Source: Bacteroidales bacterium
GTDB taxonomy: Bacteria; Bacteroidota; Bacteroidia; Bacteroidales; Marinilabiliaceae
NCBI GenBank assembly: GCA_024401365.1
Contig: JAKSLE010000009.1
Span: 1-61,817, forward strand
DNA length: 61,817 nucleotides
Reading direction: 5' to 3'
The position numbers were made by a program, and so were the translations under genes. Numbering within the stretch: the first letter of the stretch is position 1; each line of letters opens with the position of its first letter. Below are positions 18,301-25,405 of this stretch, piece by piece. Below the pieces are notes generated by a model, which was given only the letters and a program-made list of their open reading frames with translations, was not told the origin of the DNA and ran no database searches.

Positions 18301-18498
18301 GACAGTCTGCTCAGCTTTCTTCATGAAAGTGCTCAGATACTCGTCAACCGACTCAGCGGCAATTTGTGACTTGAGGAAGAGTCGTACATACTCTATCTCT
18401 GCCTCACTTACACCATCATCTTGCTTGGCAATCAAGCCAAACAATTCCATCAACGCGACTAGAATTTCCTCGCTCATCTGTTTTAGATTAAATCCCAA
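15322..18498 (-). CDS. TerB-like domain / ABCG-type ABC transporter fusion, 1058 aa
   Basis: Residues about 1-150 look like a TerB-type helical domain (LIAKQDDGVSEAEIEYVRLF). About 155-250 is a small beta-rich, FHA-like or PilZ-like segment. About 258-490 is an ABC ATPase with Walker A GASGAGKTT (290-298), signature ISGGQRKRLN and Walker B LFVDEPTSGL, of the ABCG/white subclass. A CPSCGN zinc-knuckle-like motif follows near residue 508. About 590-1035 is an ABC2-type membrane domain with a long soluble insertion before the last membrane helix. It is a half-transporter likely to dimerise and export lipid, glycan or peptide. It follows the SiaC-like gene, which suggests regulation by the phospho-switch. 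Confidence 0.85.
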   Translation of the reverse strand: MGFNLKQMSEEILVALMELFGLIAKQDDGVSEAEIEYVRLFLKSQIAAESVDEYLSTFMKKAEQTVKTDKDGKVVVASNESVKILGLCRKLAKKLTEEQRVVVFVRLYEMLSVSKKYTEGRMEIINTITDPKVFNISKEEEELIGAFSINEDYTKMDYEDILVVTDTEAFELQKAKHISAKLDGSLIIMKIPSADMFFVRYLGNSTVYLEKTPLAQGRIYPLPNRSYVKLPSGTYIPRFYAEAKFKNEEVSSQALSFEVKNMGFKFKTGGIGLRNINIAEEQGHLIGIMGASGAGKTTLLNVLCGNEKPSEGEVLINGLNLHTQSEELEGVIGLIPQDDLLIEELTVYQNLYYNAKLCFKDKSEEEIDKMVCKTLTDLGLYERRNLPVGTPLNKMISGGQRKRLNIALELIREPGVLFVDEPTSGLSSRDSENVMNLLRELSLKGKLIFVVIHQPSSDIYKMFDKMFILDTGGYPVYYGTPIESISYFKKQDEQKDAEHGECPSCGNLNPELVFDILEDNVKDEYGNYKNERRVKPDTWHEKFKQNIELPKVKTVTEQPPRSLNIPSWFKQFWIYTTRDFWAKISNTQYTVLNILEAPILGFVLAFLVRYIVDPDSDKYIFRENENIPIYVFMAIIVAIFFGLIVSAEEIFKDAKILKREQFLNLSRSAYLMSKILILMGLSAIQMSLFILVGNAVIGFKGMNFEFFLMLFSVSVSSNILGLIISSTFNSIGTIYIMIPLIMIPQMVLGGAMFTFDKLNKLITSVDKVPLLAEVIPARYAYEGIIVHQYKHNSYQSKFFECEMGVSMADYKGTYYLPKLEEALDRCKAKSDKLSLDSLKKIDSYLMDLALVQNELGKEVMRNPEIDFPHLHKLVADSFNISTYNYAQEYISQLKSVYSEKYQVSNDKRDAIIGYIESDPQRKERFNELKDEYFNETLNDIVRKTLDKNKILRDGNKLIQVLDPIYQMPEPEGILSFRTHFLAPVKYFAGTYWDTLWFNIVAIWVITAFLYAILYYDVTRRIADYFGSVAFKKQLDKVKSLFAKIKMPKMPSFKKNKVE

Positions 18499-18558
18499 GC
18501 CGACAGATTTTGCTTCCGTCGACCTGGGTTTTATCGTTTATTTTATCTACTCGTGCAG

Positions 18559-18933
18559 TTAGTAAACTACATACTCAAATGGGACTGATACGATATCTTC
18601 ATACTCTTCACCAGCCTCCTTCATGTCCTCCTCATCTTCGTGATAATGCCACTTGATAACTACGTTACCAGCATCGTCATTAATCTCCTCAAACTTCAAG
18701 AGAACATCCAACAACATCTTAGAAGATGCCGTATTAAAGTACTCAAGCTTGAAAATAACGTCCGTATGATCATTCGCTTGCTTGCCGTACTCCTCTATCC
18801 ACTCTAGAACTGGACCATAGAAATCTTGAACATCCTCTGGCAATGAACGACCAGAGAACTCAAAAACGCCATTGTCCTTATCTAAAGTTACACTAGGTGT
18901 ATCGTCAGTACCTTTCTTGCTAAATACTTCCAT
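18559..18933 (-). CDS. SiaC-family regulatory phosphoprotein (DUF1987)
   Basis: 124 aa, the family length. The diagnostic segment is KLEYFNTASSKMLLD with Thr68, the equivalent and same-numbered residue that SiaB phosphorylates in Pseudomonas aeruginosa SiaC. The fold is STAS-like. In Pseudomonas, unphosphorylated SiaC binds and activates the diguanylate cyclase SiaD. No SiaD-like GGDEF gene is present here, so another partner must be used. It lies 26 bases after the SiaB-like gene and 60 bases before the ABC gene in the same operon. Confidence 0.88.
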   Translation of the reverse strand: MEVFSKKGTDDTPSVTLDKDNGVFEFSGRSLPEDVQDFYGPVLEWIEEYGKQANDHTDVIFKLEYFNTASSKMLLDVLLKFEEINDDAGNVVIKWHYHEDEEDMKEAGEEYEDIVSVPFEYVVY

Positions 18934-18959
18934 ATAGTTCTATCTATTGTTGTTCGTGA

Positions 18960-19532
18960 TTAGTTACGCGAAATAGTCGTGATAATAATGAAGAAGCACA
19001 AGTCGTCTGTCAAGTCCTTGAACTGATAGTCAATCTTGTTGCCCGACTTCTTTGCAATGTCAATGAAACCAAGACCTGCTCCTCCCTTGTCCGAGATTCT
19101 GCCTTCCTTGATCTGCTGCTTGTACAATGCAGAGAGACCTTCCTTGTCTAGTGAGTTGATGTACTCAAGGTTCTTCTCCAATTTCTCTTTCTTCTCGCGC
19201 TTAACAACGTTACCCGTAATTACGTTATAGCACTCCTCGCCATGACTCACGAGAACAATGCCCCGATGTTCCTCGTTCTCATCATCACTCATAGGATCAG
19301 CATGCTTGCTGATATTCTGCAAACACTCAACCATAACGTTAAAGACCTTACGCTGAACTTGGTTAGACTCTTCTATCTTAGCCATGTTCTTCTCAGTCAT
19401 TGCAGTGAAGGTACGTGTAATCTCTTGTGTAACCACACCTTCGTAAACGAGATTAATCTCGTTTGCCTGCATCGTGTGATACAATTGATACGCGAACTCC
19501 AAAAAATCTTGATTGCCAGCTATTTTAGTCAT
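18960..19532 (-). CDS. SiaB-family protein kinase (GHKL-type ATPase)
   Basis: 190 aa. A GHKL N-box is visible in FNVMVECLQNISKHAD (Glu and Asn for Mg-ATP) and a G-box in DKGGAGLGFIDIAKKSG. SiaB proteins are single-domain kinases that phosphorylate SiaC on Thr, opposed by the PP2C phosphatase SiaA. Here the phosphatase gene lies immediately upstream (45-base gap) and SiaC immediately downstream, the order A-B-C of the Pseudomonas sia operon. It is cytoplasmic, with no membrane segment. Confidence 0.87.
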   Translation of the reverse strand: MTKIAGNQDFLEFAYQLYHTMQANEINLVYEGVVTQEITRTFTAMTEKNMAKIEESNQVQRKVFNVMVECLQNISKHADPMSDDENEEHRGIVLVSHGEECYNVITGNVVKREKKEKLEKNLEYINSLDKEGLSALYKQQIKEGRISDKGGAGLGFIDIAKKSGNKIDYQFKDLTDDLCFFIIITTISRN

Positions 19533-19577
19533 AGTGCACTTGTTTTTAAAGAGTGTGTAAATATAGTATTAAATTTT

Positions 19578-22223
19578 TTATAATTCAACTCCAATTAGCA
19601 AAACATCGTCATCTTGTAGTACGTCCCCACTCCAAATAGCAGGACCTACCCACTCACTGAACTGCTTTTCGATCTCTCTCTTAGCTTCTTTCATTGTTTT
19701 GTCTTTTGTCAAATCAATAAAATCTCTCACGCGCTTTGCCTGAAATTTCTTTCTTGGATCGTCTGTGCCACCTCGTTGGTCAGTCAATCCATCAGAGAAT
19801 ACGAAAAATCTGTCTCCAGGTTCGTAATTTATGACAATATTTTCAAAAGGCTTCTCTGGTTTGCCCGCTAATGGCACACCTCCAATGCCTTTTCTCGCTC
19901 CTGCATATTCCGTCAATTCACCATTCCTGAGGTAGTACATAGGCCTGTGTGCACCCGAGAATTGAAGCTCTTTCTTGTCCAAATCTATCCTGCAAAGTCC
20001 TAAGTCCATGCCTTCATGACCGTTCGAACTGCCCTCTTCTTGCCTCAAGGTCCTTCTTACAGCCTCATGCAACTGCGTCAAAATCTCCGCCGCTGTCAAA
20101 TCATGCCCGTGATCTACAATGTTGGTCAACATCAAATAACCAATAATAGACAAAATAGAACCTGGCACACCATGACCCGTACAGTCTACAGCCGCAATAT
20201 AGTGAACATTTTCCCACGTAAAATACCAAGGGAAGTCTCCAGATACCACATCCTTAGGCCTATACATCATAAACGAGTTAGGGAAGGTCTGCTGGAAGGT
20301 CGACTCTTCTGGCATAATCGCCATCTGAATACGGTATCCATAGTTGATACTGTCTTCCATACGCTTCTTCTGGTACGAAATTTCTTTCTCAATACGCTTG
20401 AGCTCCGTAACATCATGCGCTGTAAACAATACCGACTCTATCTCCTGACTCTCGCCAAACTCAGGGATGGATTTTATCTCTACCGTACGCAACTCATCGT
20501 TAATCATAATCTCCATCTCATTGCTTGTCTGCTTATGAGACCTCTTGACATCTTTCAATGTCGCAAGCAGATATGAAACGAATTCTACGTTGGTCTCCAA
20601 ATCCGACATCTTGGCGTTCAACAATGTGACCGCATCCGATTGGAAGAATTTACATACAACAGGGTTCACATAAACCATCTTACCATTCATGCTGGTACGG
20701 ATGATCATATCGGGAGAGTTCTCCGCCAAAGATTGCATTCGCGATTTCATGCGCTCCTCTCGCTCTGCTCTCTTTCTCTCTGTGATATCTCGTGTATTAA
20801 AGACAAGTCCCCTGATGGCTGGGTCATGCAAAAGGTTCTTACCCTGAGACTCAAGGTATATCTTCTCACCATTCTTCTTCAGGTATGTGTACTGCTCCAT
20901 CGACTCACCACCAGGCGTAGACAATAGGTAGTCAAACATAGCCGAAACATCTCGGTATCCCTTCGGAGTCATCATGTCCTCATCCATACCATGAACATTG
21001 ACATCATCATCGTCATAGCCAAGAATACGCTTGATCGATGGACTCTCAAATGTTACCTCCCTGTCTTCATTGTATATCGAGATAAACTCCGAAGCATTGG
21101 TCAACAACGCCTGAAGTTTCTTCTGTCCAAACTCTACCTCCTTAATCTTCGCATCGAGCTCCTTGTTACTTGCCTCAAGGTTCTCTTGCGCTATCATCAT
21201 CTCTTGAGCATTCTGATGCAACTGCTCCTCGTTCTTCTTGAGGGTAGATGTCATCTCCTGAGATTCTTTCAATAGTCGCTCTGTCAACTGGTTGATCTTC
21301 AGGTTGAAGATGGTACTACCTACAATCGAACATATCTCTTCTGCTAACGTCAGATAGTGCTGTGGCAACTTGTTCCTCAGGAATGACAACTCTATAACGC
21401 CCTGAAGAAGAGAGTCTTCATTCAAGAGAGGTATCAGAAGGAGCGACTTAGGCTTCTGGTCATTCAACAGACCAGATGTAATCGTAAAATAATCTTCTGG
21501 TATCTCTGTACGGTATATCAACTTCTTCTCATATGCTACCGCACCTACCAAACCATAGCCAACTTTAATGGAGGTCTGCTCGTATCGCCTTCTGTTATAT
21601 GCGTATTGCGTTACCGTCGTAAGTGTCTGACCATCATTCTCCAAAAGATAAAAGGCTCCCTGGGCAGCTTCATAGTACTTGACAATGCCTTGCAATGCTT
21701 CAACCGCCAACTCTTCTGTTTTATTATTGACACGGACAATATCAGATACAGTTTCCTTACCTTTTGCTACCCAACTGAGTTGTCGCTCTTTCTCTTTCGT
21801 GTTCAAAAGGTTGTTGCCCAACGTCATCAAGGTCCTCTGCAACTCAGAGTTTGCATCTTGCTTGACGTCTATCTGCTGCCCAGCTCCAATCTTTCCAGCA
21901 ATGACAATACTTGTATCAATCTGAGATTTCAAGTCCGATACCTCGTTCTGGAGAGCATCAAGCTTTATCTTCTTGTAGTTCTGTATATATAGGAATAGAA
22001 ATGGTACCGCACATATCACAATATCAAAAAACCACACAAACATGAAATTGTGTATATATATGATATTGCTCAATGAAACGCCAAATCCTAATAGGCTCAT
22101 TATCGAAGCCCAACCTATCAACAAAATAGCTAGGACTCCAATCAAGGCAACATACCACTGTACCTCTGTAAAACCTTTCAGAGATATATATCTAAAGTCT
22201 ATTGAACTCTTTTCTTTACCCAT
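19578..22223 (-). CDS. Membrane GAF/PAS/PP2C (SpoIIE-type) phosphatase, SiaA-like
   Basis: I chose the start at 22223 (MGKEKSS), which leaves a 16-base gap to the upstream gene. A longer frame from 22265 would overlap it. The 881-aa protein has two or three N-terminal membrane segments (to about 90), a coiled coil, a GAF domain (about 165-300, with IPEDYFTITSGL), a second coiled coil, two PAS domains (about 365-600) and a PP2C/SpoIIE domain (about 640-881). Metal-binding acids are visible in VSGDF, DCTGHGVPGS and FSDGLTDQ. SiaA of Pseudomonas dephosphorylates SiaC, and this is the natural equivalent here with cytoplasmic sensory domains replacing the periplasmic sensor. Confidence 0.87.
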   Translation of the reverse strand: MGKEKSSIDFRYISLKGFTEVQWYVALIGVLAILLIGWASIMSLLGFGVSLSNIIYIHNFMFVWFFDIVICAVPFLFLYIQNYKKIKLDALQNEVSDLKSQIDTSIVIAGKIGAGQQIDVKQDANSELQRTLMTLGNNLLNTKEKERQLSWVAKGKETVSDIVRVNNKTEELAVEALQGIVKYYEAAQGAFYLLENDGQTLTTVTQYAYNRRRYEQTSIKVGYGLVGAVAYEKKLIYRTEIPEDYFTITSGLLNDQKPKSLLLIPLLNEDSLLQGVIELSFLRNKLPQHYLTLAEEICSIVGSTIFNLKINQLTERLLKESQEMTSTLKKNEEQLHQNAQEMMIAQENLEASNKELDAKIKEVEFGQKKLQALLTNASEFISIYNEDREVTFESPSIKRILGYDDDDVNVHGMDEDMMTPKGYRDVSAMFDYLLSTPGGESMEQYTYLKKNGEKIYLESQGKNLLHDPAIRGLVFNTRDITERKRAEREERMKSRMQSLAENSPDMIIRTSMNGKMVYVNPVVCKFFQSDAVTLLNAKMSDLETNVEFVSYLLATLKDVKRSHKQTSNEMEIMINDELRTVEIKSIPEFGESQEIESVLFTAHDVTELKRIEKEISYQKKRMEDSINYGYRIQMAIMPEESTFQQTFPNSFMMYRPKDVVSGDFPWYFTWENVHYIAAVDCTGHGVPGSILSIIGYLMLTNIVDHGHDLTAAEILTQLHEAVRRTLRQEEGSSNGHEGMDLGLCRIDLDKKELQFSGAHRPMYYLRNGELTEYAGARKGIGGVPLAGKPEKPFENIVINYEPGDRFFVFSDGLTDQRGGTDDPRKKFQAKRVRDFIDLTKDKTMKEAKREIEKQFSEWVGPAIWSGDVLQDDDVLLIGVEL

Positions 22224-22239
22224 ACCCTTCCTGACGTAG

Positions 22240-23163
22240 TTACTCGTTGAGTAGCAAATTATCAATATCCGACCAAATGTCCGCTAAAACAAGCTTGCCA
22301 AAACATGCAACTTCTATTACTGCTTCAACATTGCCGTTCTTCTTCAATGGCAATACATATAACTGAAGCGACTTCGTCTGACCAAGCCCAGAAGATATGC
22401 TGATGTAATCATCAGGTATATCCGTCCAGTTTTGAACCTTTCCTGTCGAAATTGCTAAACCGGCTATACCATCTTGCTCATTGATACTTGTATATTTCGG
22501 ATCATCTGTCAATGCAAACTGACCTGCTAAGTCAAATTGCTGAGTCTCTTCGTTTTTCATATATATTACCCCACAGCAAACCTCATAATGCAATGCTATG
22601 GACCTCAATATATACTGTCCCCTGCCTTCTCCCTGACGCTGCTCTTGCTTATTCTTCTTTACCGAATCGATCAACGCTTGACTGTTCTTGCCAAACGTAG
22701 CCTGATTCTTCGCTGCTATCTTGAAGTCATGAATCTCTTTCTTTAACAACGATATCTCTTTTTCTTTCTTTTTCTTATAGGTCTCTGCTACTTCCAACTG
22801 CCCACGAATCTCTCTCACTCTTCTCTGCGTTGATACAATGATAACACAAATCATGATCGAGGAAACTGTCACAAAGAGCAAATTCACGATCACAAACAAT
22901 GTCTGTGTCAACGTGTAAGCAAAAATCTGCCACAAAAAGAAAGCTATAAGGAACATTGTCATCCCTACAAAAGCTCTCTTCCTAAATGATACATCTTTCA
23001 ATTTCGCCAGATAATCTTCATAAATATCTGAACATTTCTCGTAAAACTTTGCAATATATGGCGACACAACCTTACAAACACGTAGGATCAACGACCATAC
23101 GTCCCTGCAGGCTACACCCACTTCTTTGAGTAGCTTTGATGATATTTCTCGAATAAAGCTCAT
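22240..23163 (-). CDS. Membrane-anchored GAF-domain protein, 307 aa
   Basis: An N-terminal amphipathic region (1-60) and two membrane helices (about 66-110) are followed by a coiled coil rich in Lys and Glu (about 112-150) and a C-terminal GAF domain (about 175-305). The GAF domain carries IPDDYISISSGL, a signature shared with the two other GAF proteins of this operon. There is no kinase, cyclase or phosphatase domain. It could heterodimerise with the PP2C or GAF/PAS protein, or act as a stand-alone ligand sensor. Its ATG overlaps the last base of the CheB-like gene upstream. Confidence 0.8.
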   Translation of the reverse strand: MSFIREISSKLLKEVGVACRDVWSLILRVCKVVSPYIAKFYEKCSDIYEDYLAKLKDVSFRKRAFVGMTMFLIAFFLWQIFAYTLTQTLFVIVNLLFVTVSSIMICVIIVSTQRRVREIRGQLEVAETYKKKKEKEISLLKKEIHDFKIAAKNQATFGKNSQALIDSVKKNKQEQRQGEGRGQYILRSIALHYEVCCGVIYMKNEETQQFDLAGQFALTDDPKYTSINEQDGIAGLAISTGKVQNWTDIPDDYISISSGLGQTKSLQLYVLPLKKNGNVEAVIEVACFGKLVLADIWSDIDNLLLNE

Positions 23164-23723
23164 TACAGTTTATTCAAATAGTCAGTTATTTGTTCTGGAG
23201 ATAATATCAAATTTGGCTTCATCACCTCCAACGCAGCTTTTGGCATAGTAGGAACATCAGCCGTCTTGGGATCTTGCACTATAGTAAAACCTCCCTTATC
23301 TGATATATCTTTGAGACCCTTCGCCCCATCTTTATTGGCTCCTGTCAAAATGATGCCAATACACTTGTCTCTATATGCATCAGCAGCAGATGACAATGTA
23401 TAGTCTATCGATGGCCTACTCTGATTGTTCATATCTTCTGTAGACAACGAAATAGTACCATCAAATTCTATAAACATATGATAGTTGGATGGAGCTAAAT
23501 ATATAAGTCCCTTCTCTATTCTTTGCTTGTCGTATGGCTCTATAACTTCCTTACTCGACTTTACATTGAGACTCTCAACAAGTCCAGATCTGATGTGCTT
23601 AAGCCTATGCATACAAATGATTATTGGCAAGTCAAACGTAGGCTTAAGATTTGCCAACATCTTAAGTACTACAGCAAAACTGCCAGCCGAACCTCCTATG
23701 ACTACTGCTTTATAATCGCTCAT
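23163..23723 (-). CDS. Stand-alone CheB-type methylesterase/deamidase domain
   Basis: 186 aa covering only the catalytic domain of CheB, without a receiver domain. The catalytic triad is intact: Ser12 in GGSAGS, His39 in CMHRLKH, Asp132 in TGANKDGAKG. A single-domain esterase would not be controlled by CheA phosphorylation. It lies after the degenerate CheR gene (25-base gap) and forms a second adaptation set with it and the second CheR. Confidence 0.88.
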   Translation of the reverse strand: MSDYKAVVIGGSAGSFAVVLKMLANLKPTFDLPIIICMHRLKHIRSGLVESLNVKSSKEVIEPYDKQRIEKGLIYLAPSNYHMFIEFDGTISLSTEDMNNQSRPSIDYTLSSAADAYRDKCIGIILTGANKDGAKGLKDISDKGGFTIVQDPKTADVPTMPKAALEVMKPNLILSPEQITDYLNKL

Positions 23724-23748
23724 AAATCTGCTAGTTAAAGGTTTCTTA

Positions 23749-24552
23749 CTAATTCATCCGACCATATATAGACTCAGTCGCATCTATCGCCGAAAACATT
23801 GTGGTTTTCAACAATGGAAGCTCTTTTATGCCTAACGCTAATAACCCCTTGCTGTCCAACGAGCCTACCAACACTCCCACCGCACGCTCATGCAACGGTT
23901 TATTGTATGCCAACAATACATTACGCATGATTATCAAATCATACTTGCCAGGCAACTCATTCATAAACCATCTGTTCTTGAATGTTACTTTGTTTAACAT
24001 CCCATAACGCAACGTGGTCTGCGTCTTCTCCTCGTTTATCTCAACATAGTCACTGTAATTGGTGTTAAACTCAGTCCTCTCAAAATTCGACCGGTTCAAC
24101 TCATCAGTGGCTATAGGTATCTGCAACGATTTTACCTCGTCAATAACTTTCTGTGAACTGGAGTTGACTGTTATAATAGCATCATAGCCATTAGCTTCAA
24201 GAAATATGACAAGACTGTATAGCTCGTAGCAATTTGTCAACTCTGGCAACCATATACGAATCTGCGTACCTTTTCTCGATGATAACTGCTTGTTCAACGA
24301 ACGCCAAAATCCTGGGTCCCTGAACATCTCCGTACCTGCCACCAACATATGGTACAATAAAGCATCTGTCTTCTGCTTGTCTGCAAGAACAGCATCAATC
24401 TCTGACGCCTTGTGTACCAACATCTTATCAAAACTGTATAGCAGACGACGACGCAAAAAGGACGTGTTGAAGTTAGTGTAATCTATCTTCAACGCCTCCG
24501 ACATCTTAGCCGAAATGTTCCTTATGTCATTTATCGTCAAAACCATACGCAC
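23749..24552 (-). CDS. Degenerate CheR-like protein, probable pseudo-methyltransferase
   Basis: 267 aa with the CheR layout: helical N-terminal domain, FRDPGFW motif near residue 77, Rossmann-like C-terminal domain with IMRNVLLAYNKPLH. The SAM-binding loop, normally like WSAGCSTGEEPYS, here reads IWLPELTNCYELYS (100-113), with the glycines and acidic residue gone. SAM binding is therefore doubtful. The protein may act as a scaffold or regulator of the active CheR encoded just upstream (12-base gap). It is full-length and in frame, so it is not a decayed pseudogene. Confidence 0.82.
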   Translation of the reverse strand: MRMVLTINDIRNISAKMSEALKIDYTNFNTSFLRRRLLYSFDKMLVHKASEIDAVLADKQKTDALLYHMLVAGTEMFRDPGFWRSLNKQLSSRKGTQIRIWLPELTNCYELYSLVIFLEANGYDAIITVNSSSQKVIDEVKSLQIPIATDELNRSNFERTEFNTNYSDYVEINEEKTQTTLRYGMLNKVTFKNRWFMNELPGKYDLIIMRNVLLAYNKPLHERAVGVLVGSLDSKGLLALGIKELPLLKTTMFSAIDATESIYGRMN

Positions 24553-24564
24553 GCAATTTATGTT

Positions 24565-25371
24565 CTACATTCTTTTATGGTAGAAGCCAAGCTGCTTGTA
24601 TTGCCCACTGTACCTGTTTGGTATCAACTCTTGCTTGCCTAATACCAACATGCCTTCGTCGTACATCTTCGTGTTGATCATCTGCATTACTTTTGCCTGT
24701 AAAGCATCATTGAAATATATCAACACGTTACGCACAAACACTACGTCCACTTTATATGGGAATGGCACCTTATCTTGTACAAGGTTCTGTTGCATAAACT
24801 TCGGAACCGCACTCAAAAAAGGCTTAACCGTTATAGTGTCCGCTTTTTCGTCTATGTCAAAATAGTCTTCAAACTTACTGCTCGAACCTATGTTCTTCAT
24901 CACTTCATCAAAATTCTTAATGAAGTGACTGTTAAACTTATAGGCATAGCGACCAAGTTTCGCTACATTTATTACTCGAGGATTCAAATCAGTGCCAAAT
25001 GCTCTGACCCTGTCCAATACCCCTACCTCCTTGAGAAGTATAAGACTCGAGTATGTCTCAAGCCCAACTGAGCAACCAATATGCCAAAATGTTATCGGAC
25101 CACTAGCCGGCAACCTCTGGTACATCGTCTTATATAACGAAATCCATACCTCCGGATCTCTGAATAACTCAGTCGTATTTACAGTAATGTCTTCTACTAC
25201 CTTCGCTAATAATACTTTGTCCGCTACCAATTTCGATAGCAACTGCTCGTATGTCGCTCCATTCTCTTCGCATATCTTCTCTAATCTTCTTGTTATACTC
25301 AACGACGAATAATCACAAAAATCATAGCCAGTACGCGACTTCATCTGTACTAGGAATTCTTTGGCATCCAT
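24565..25371 (-). CDS. Second CheR-type protein methyltransferase
   Basis: 268 aa. The CheR N-terminal helical domain, NTTELFRDPEVW, a SAM loop WHIGCSVGLETYS that keeps Gly-Cys-Ser and a Glu, the FGTDLNPRVINVA strand, and FVRNVLIYFND are all visible. It should bind SAM and methylate glutamates of a sensor protein. Divergence from the canonical CheR at 29861-30727 suggests a different target, possibly the GAF/PAS membrane protein encoded 34 bases upstream. Confidence 0.85.
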   Translation of the reverse strand: MDAKEFLVQMKSRTGYDFCDYSSLSITRRLEKICEENGATYEQLLSKLVADKVLLAKVVEDITVNTTELFRDPEVWISLYKTMYQRLPASGPITFWHIGCSVGLETYSSLILLKEVGVLDRVRAFGTDLNPRVINVAKLGRYAYKFNSHFIKNFDEVMKNIGSSSKFEDYFDIDEKADTITVKPFLSAVPKFMQQNLVQDKVPFPYKVDVVFVRNVLIYFNDALQAKVMQMINTKMYDEGMLVLGKQELIPNRYSGQYKQLGFYHKRM

Positions 25372-25405
25372 TATTAATGTCAGAATATTCTATTTATCTC
25401 TCGGG

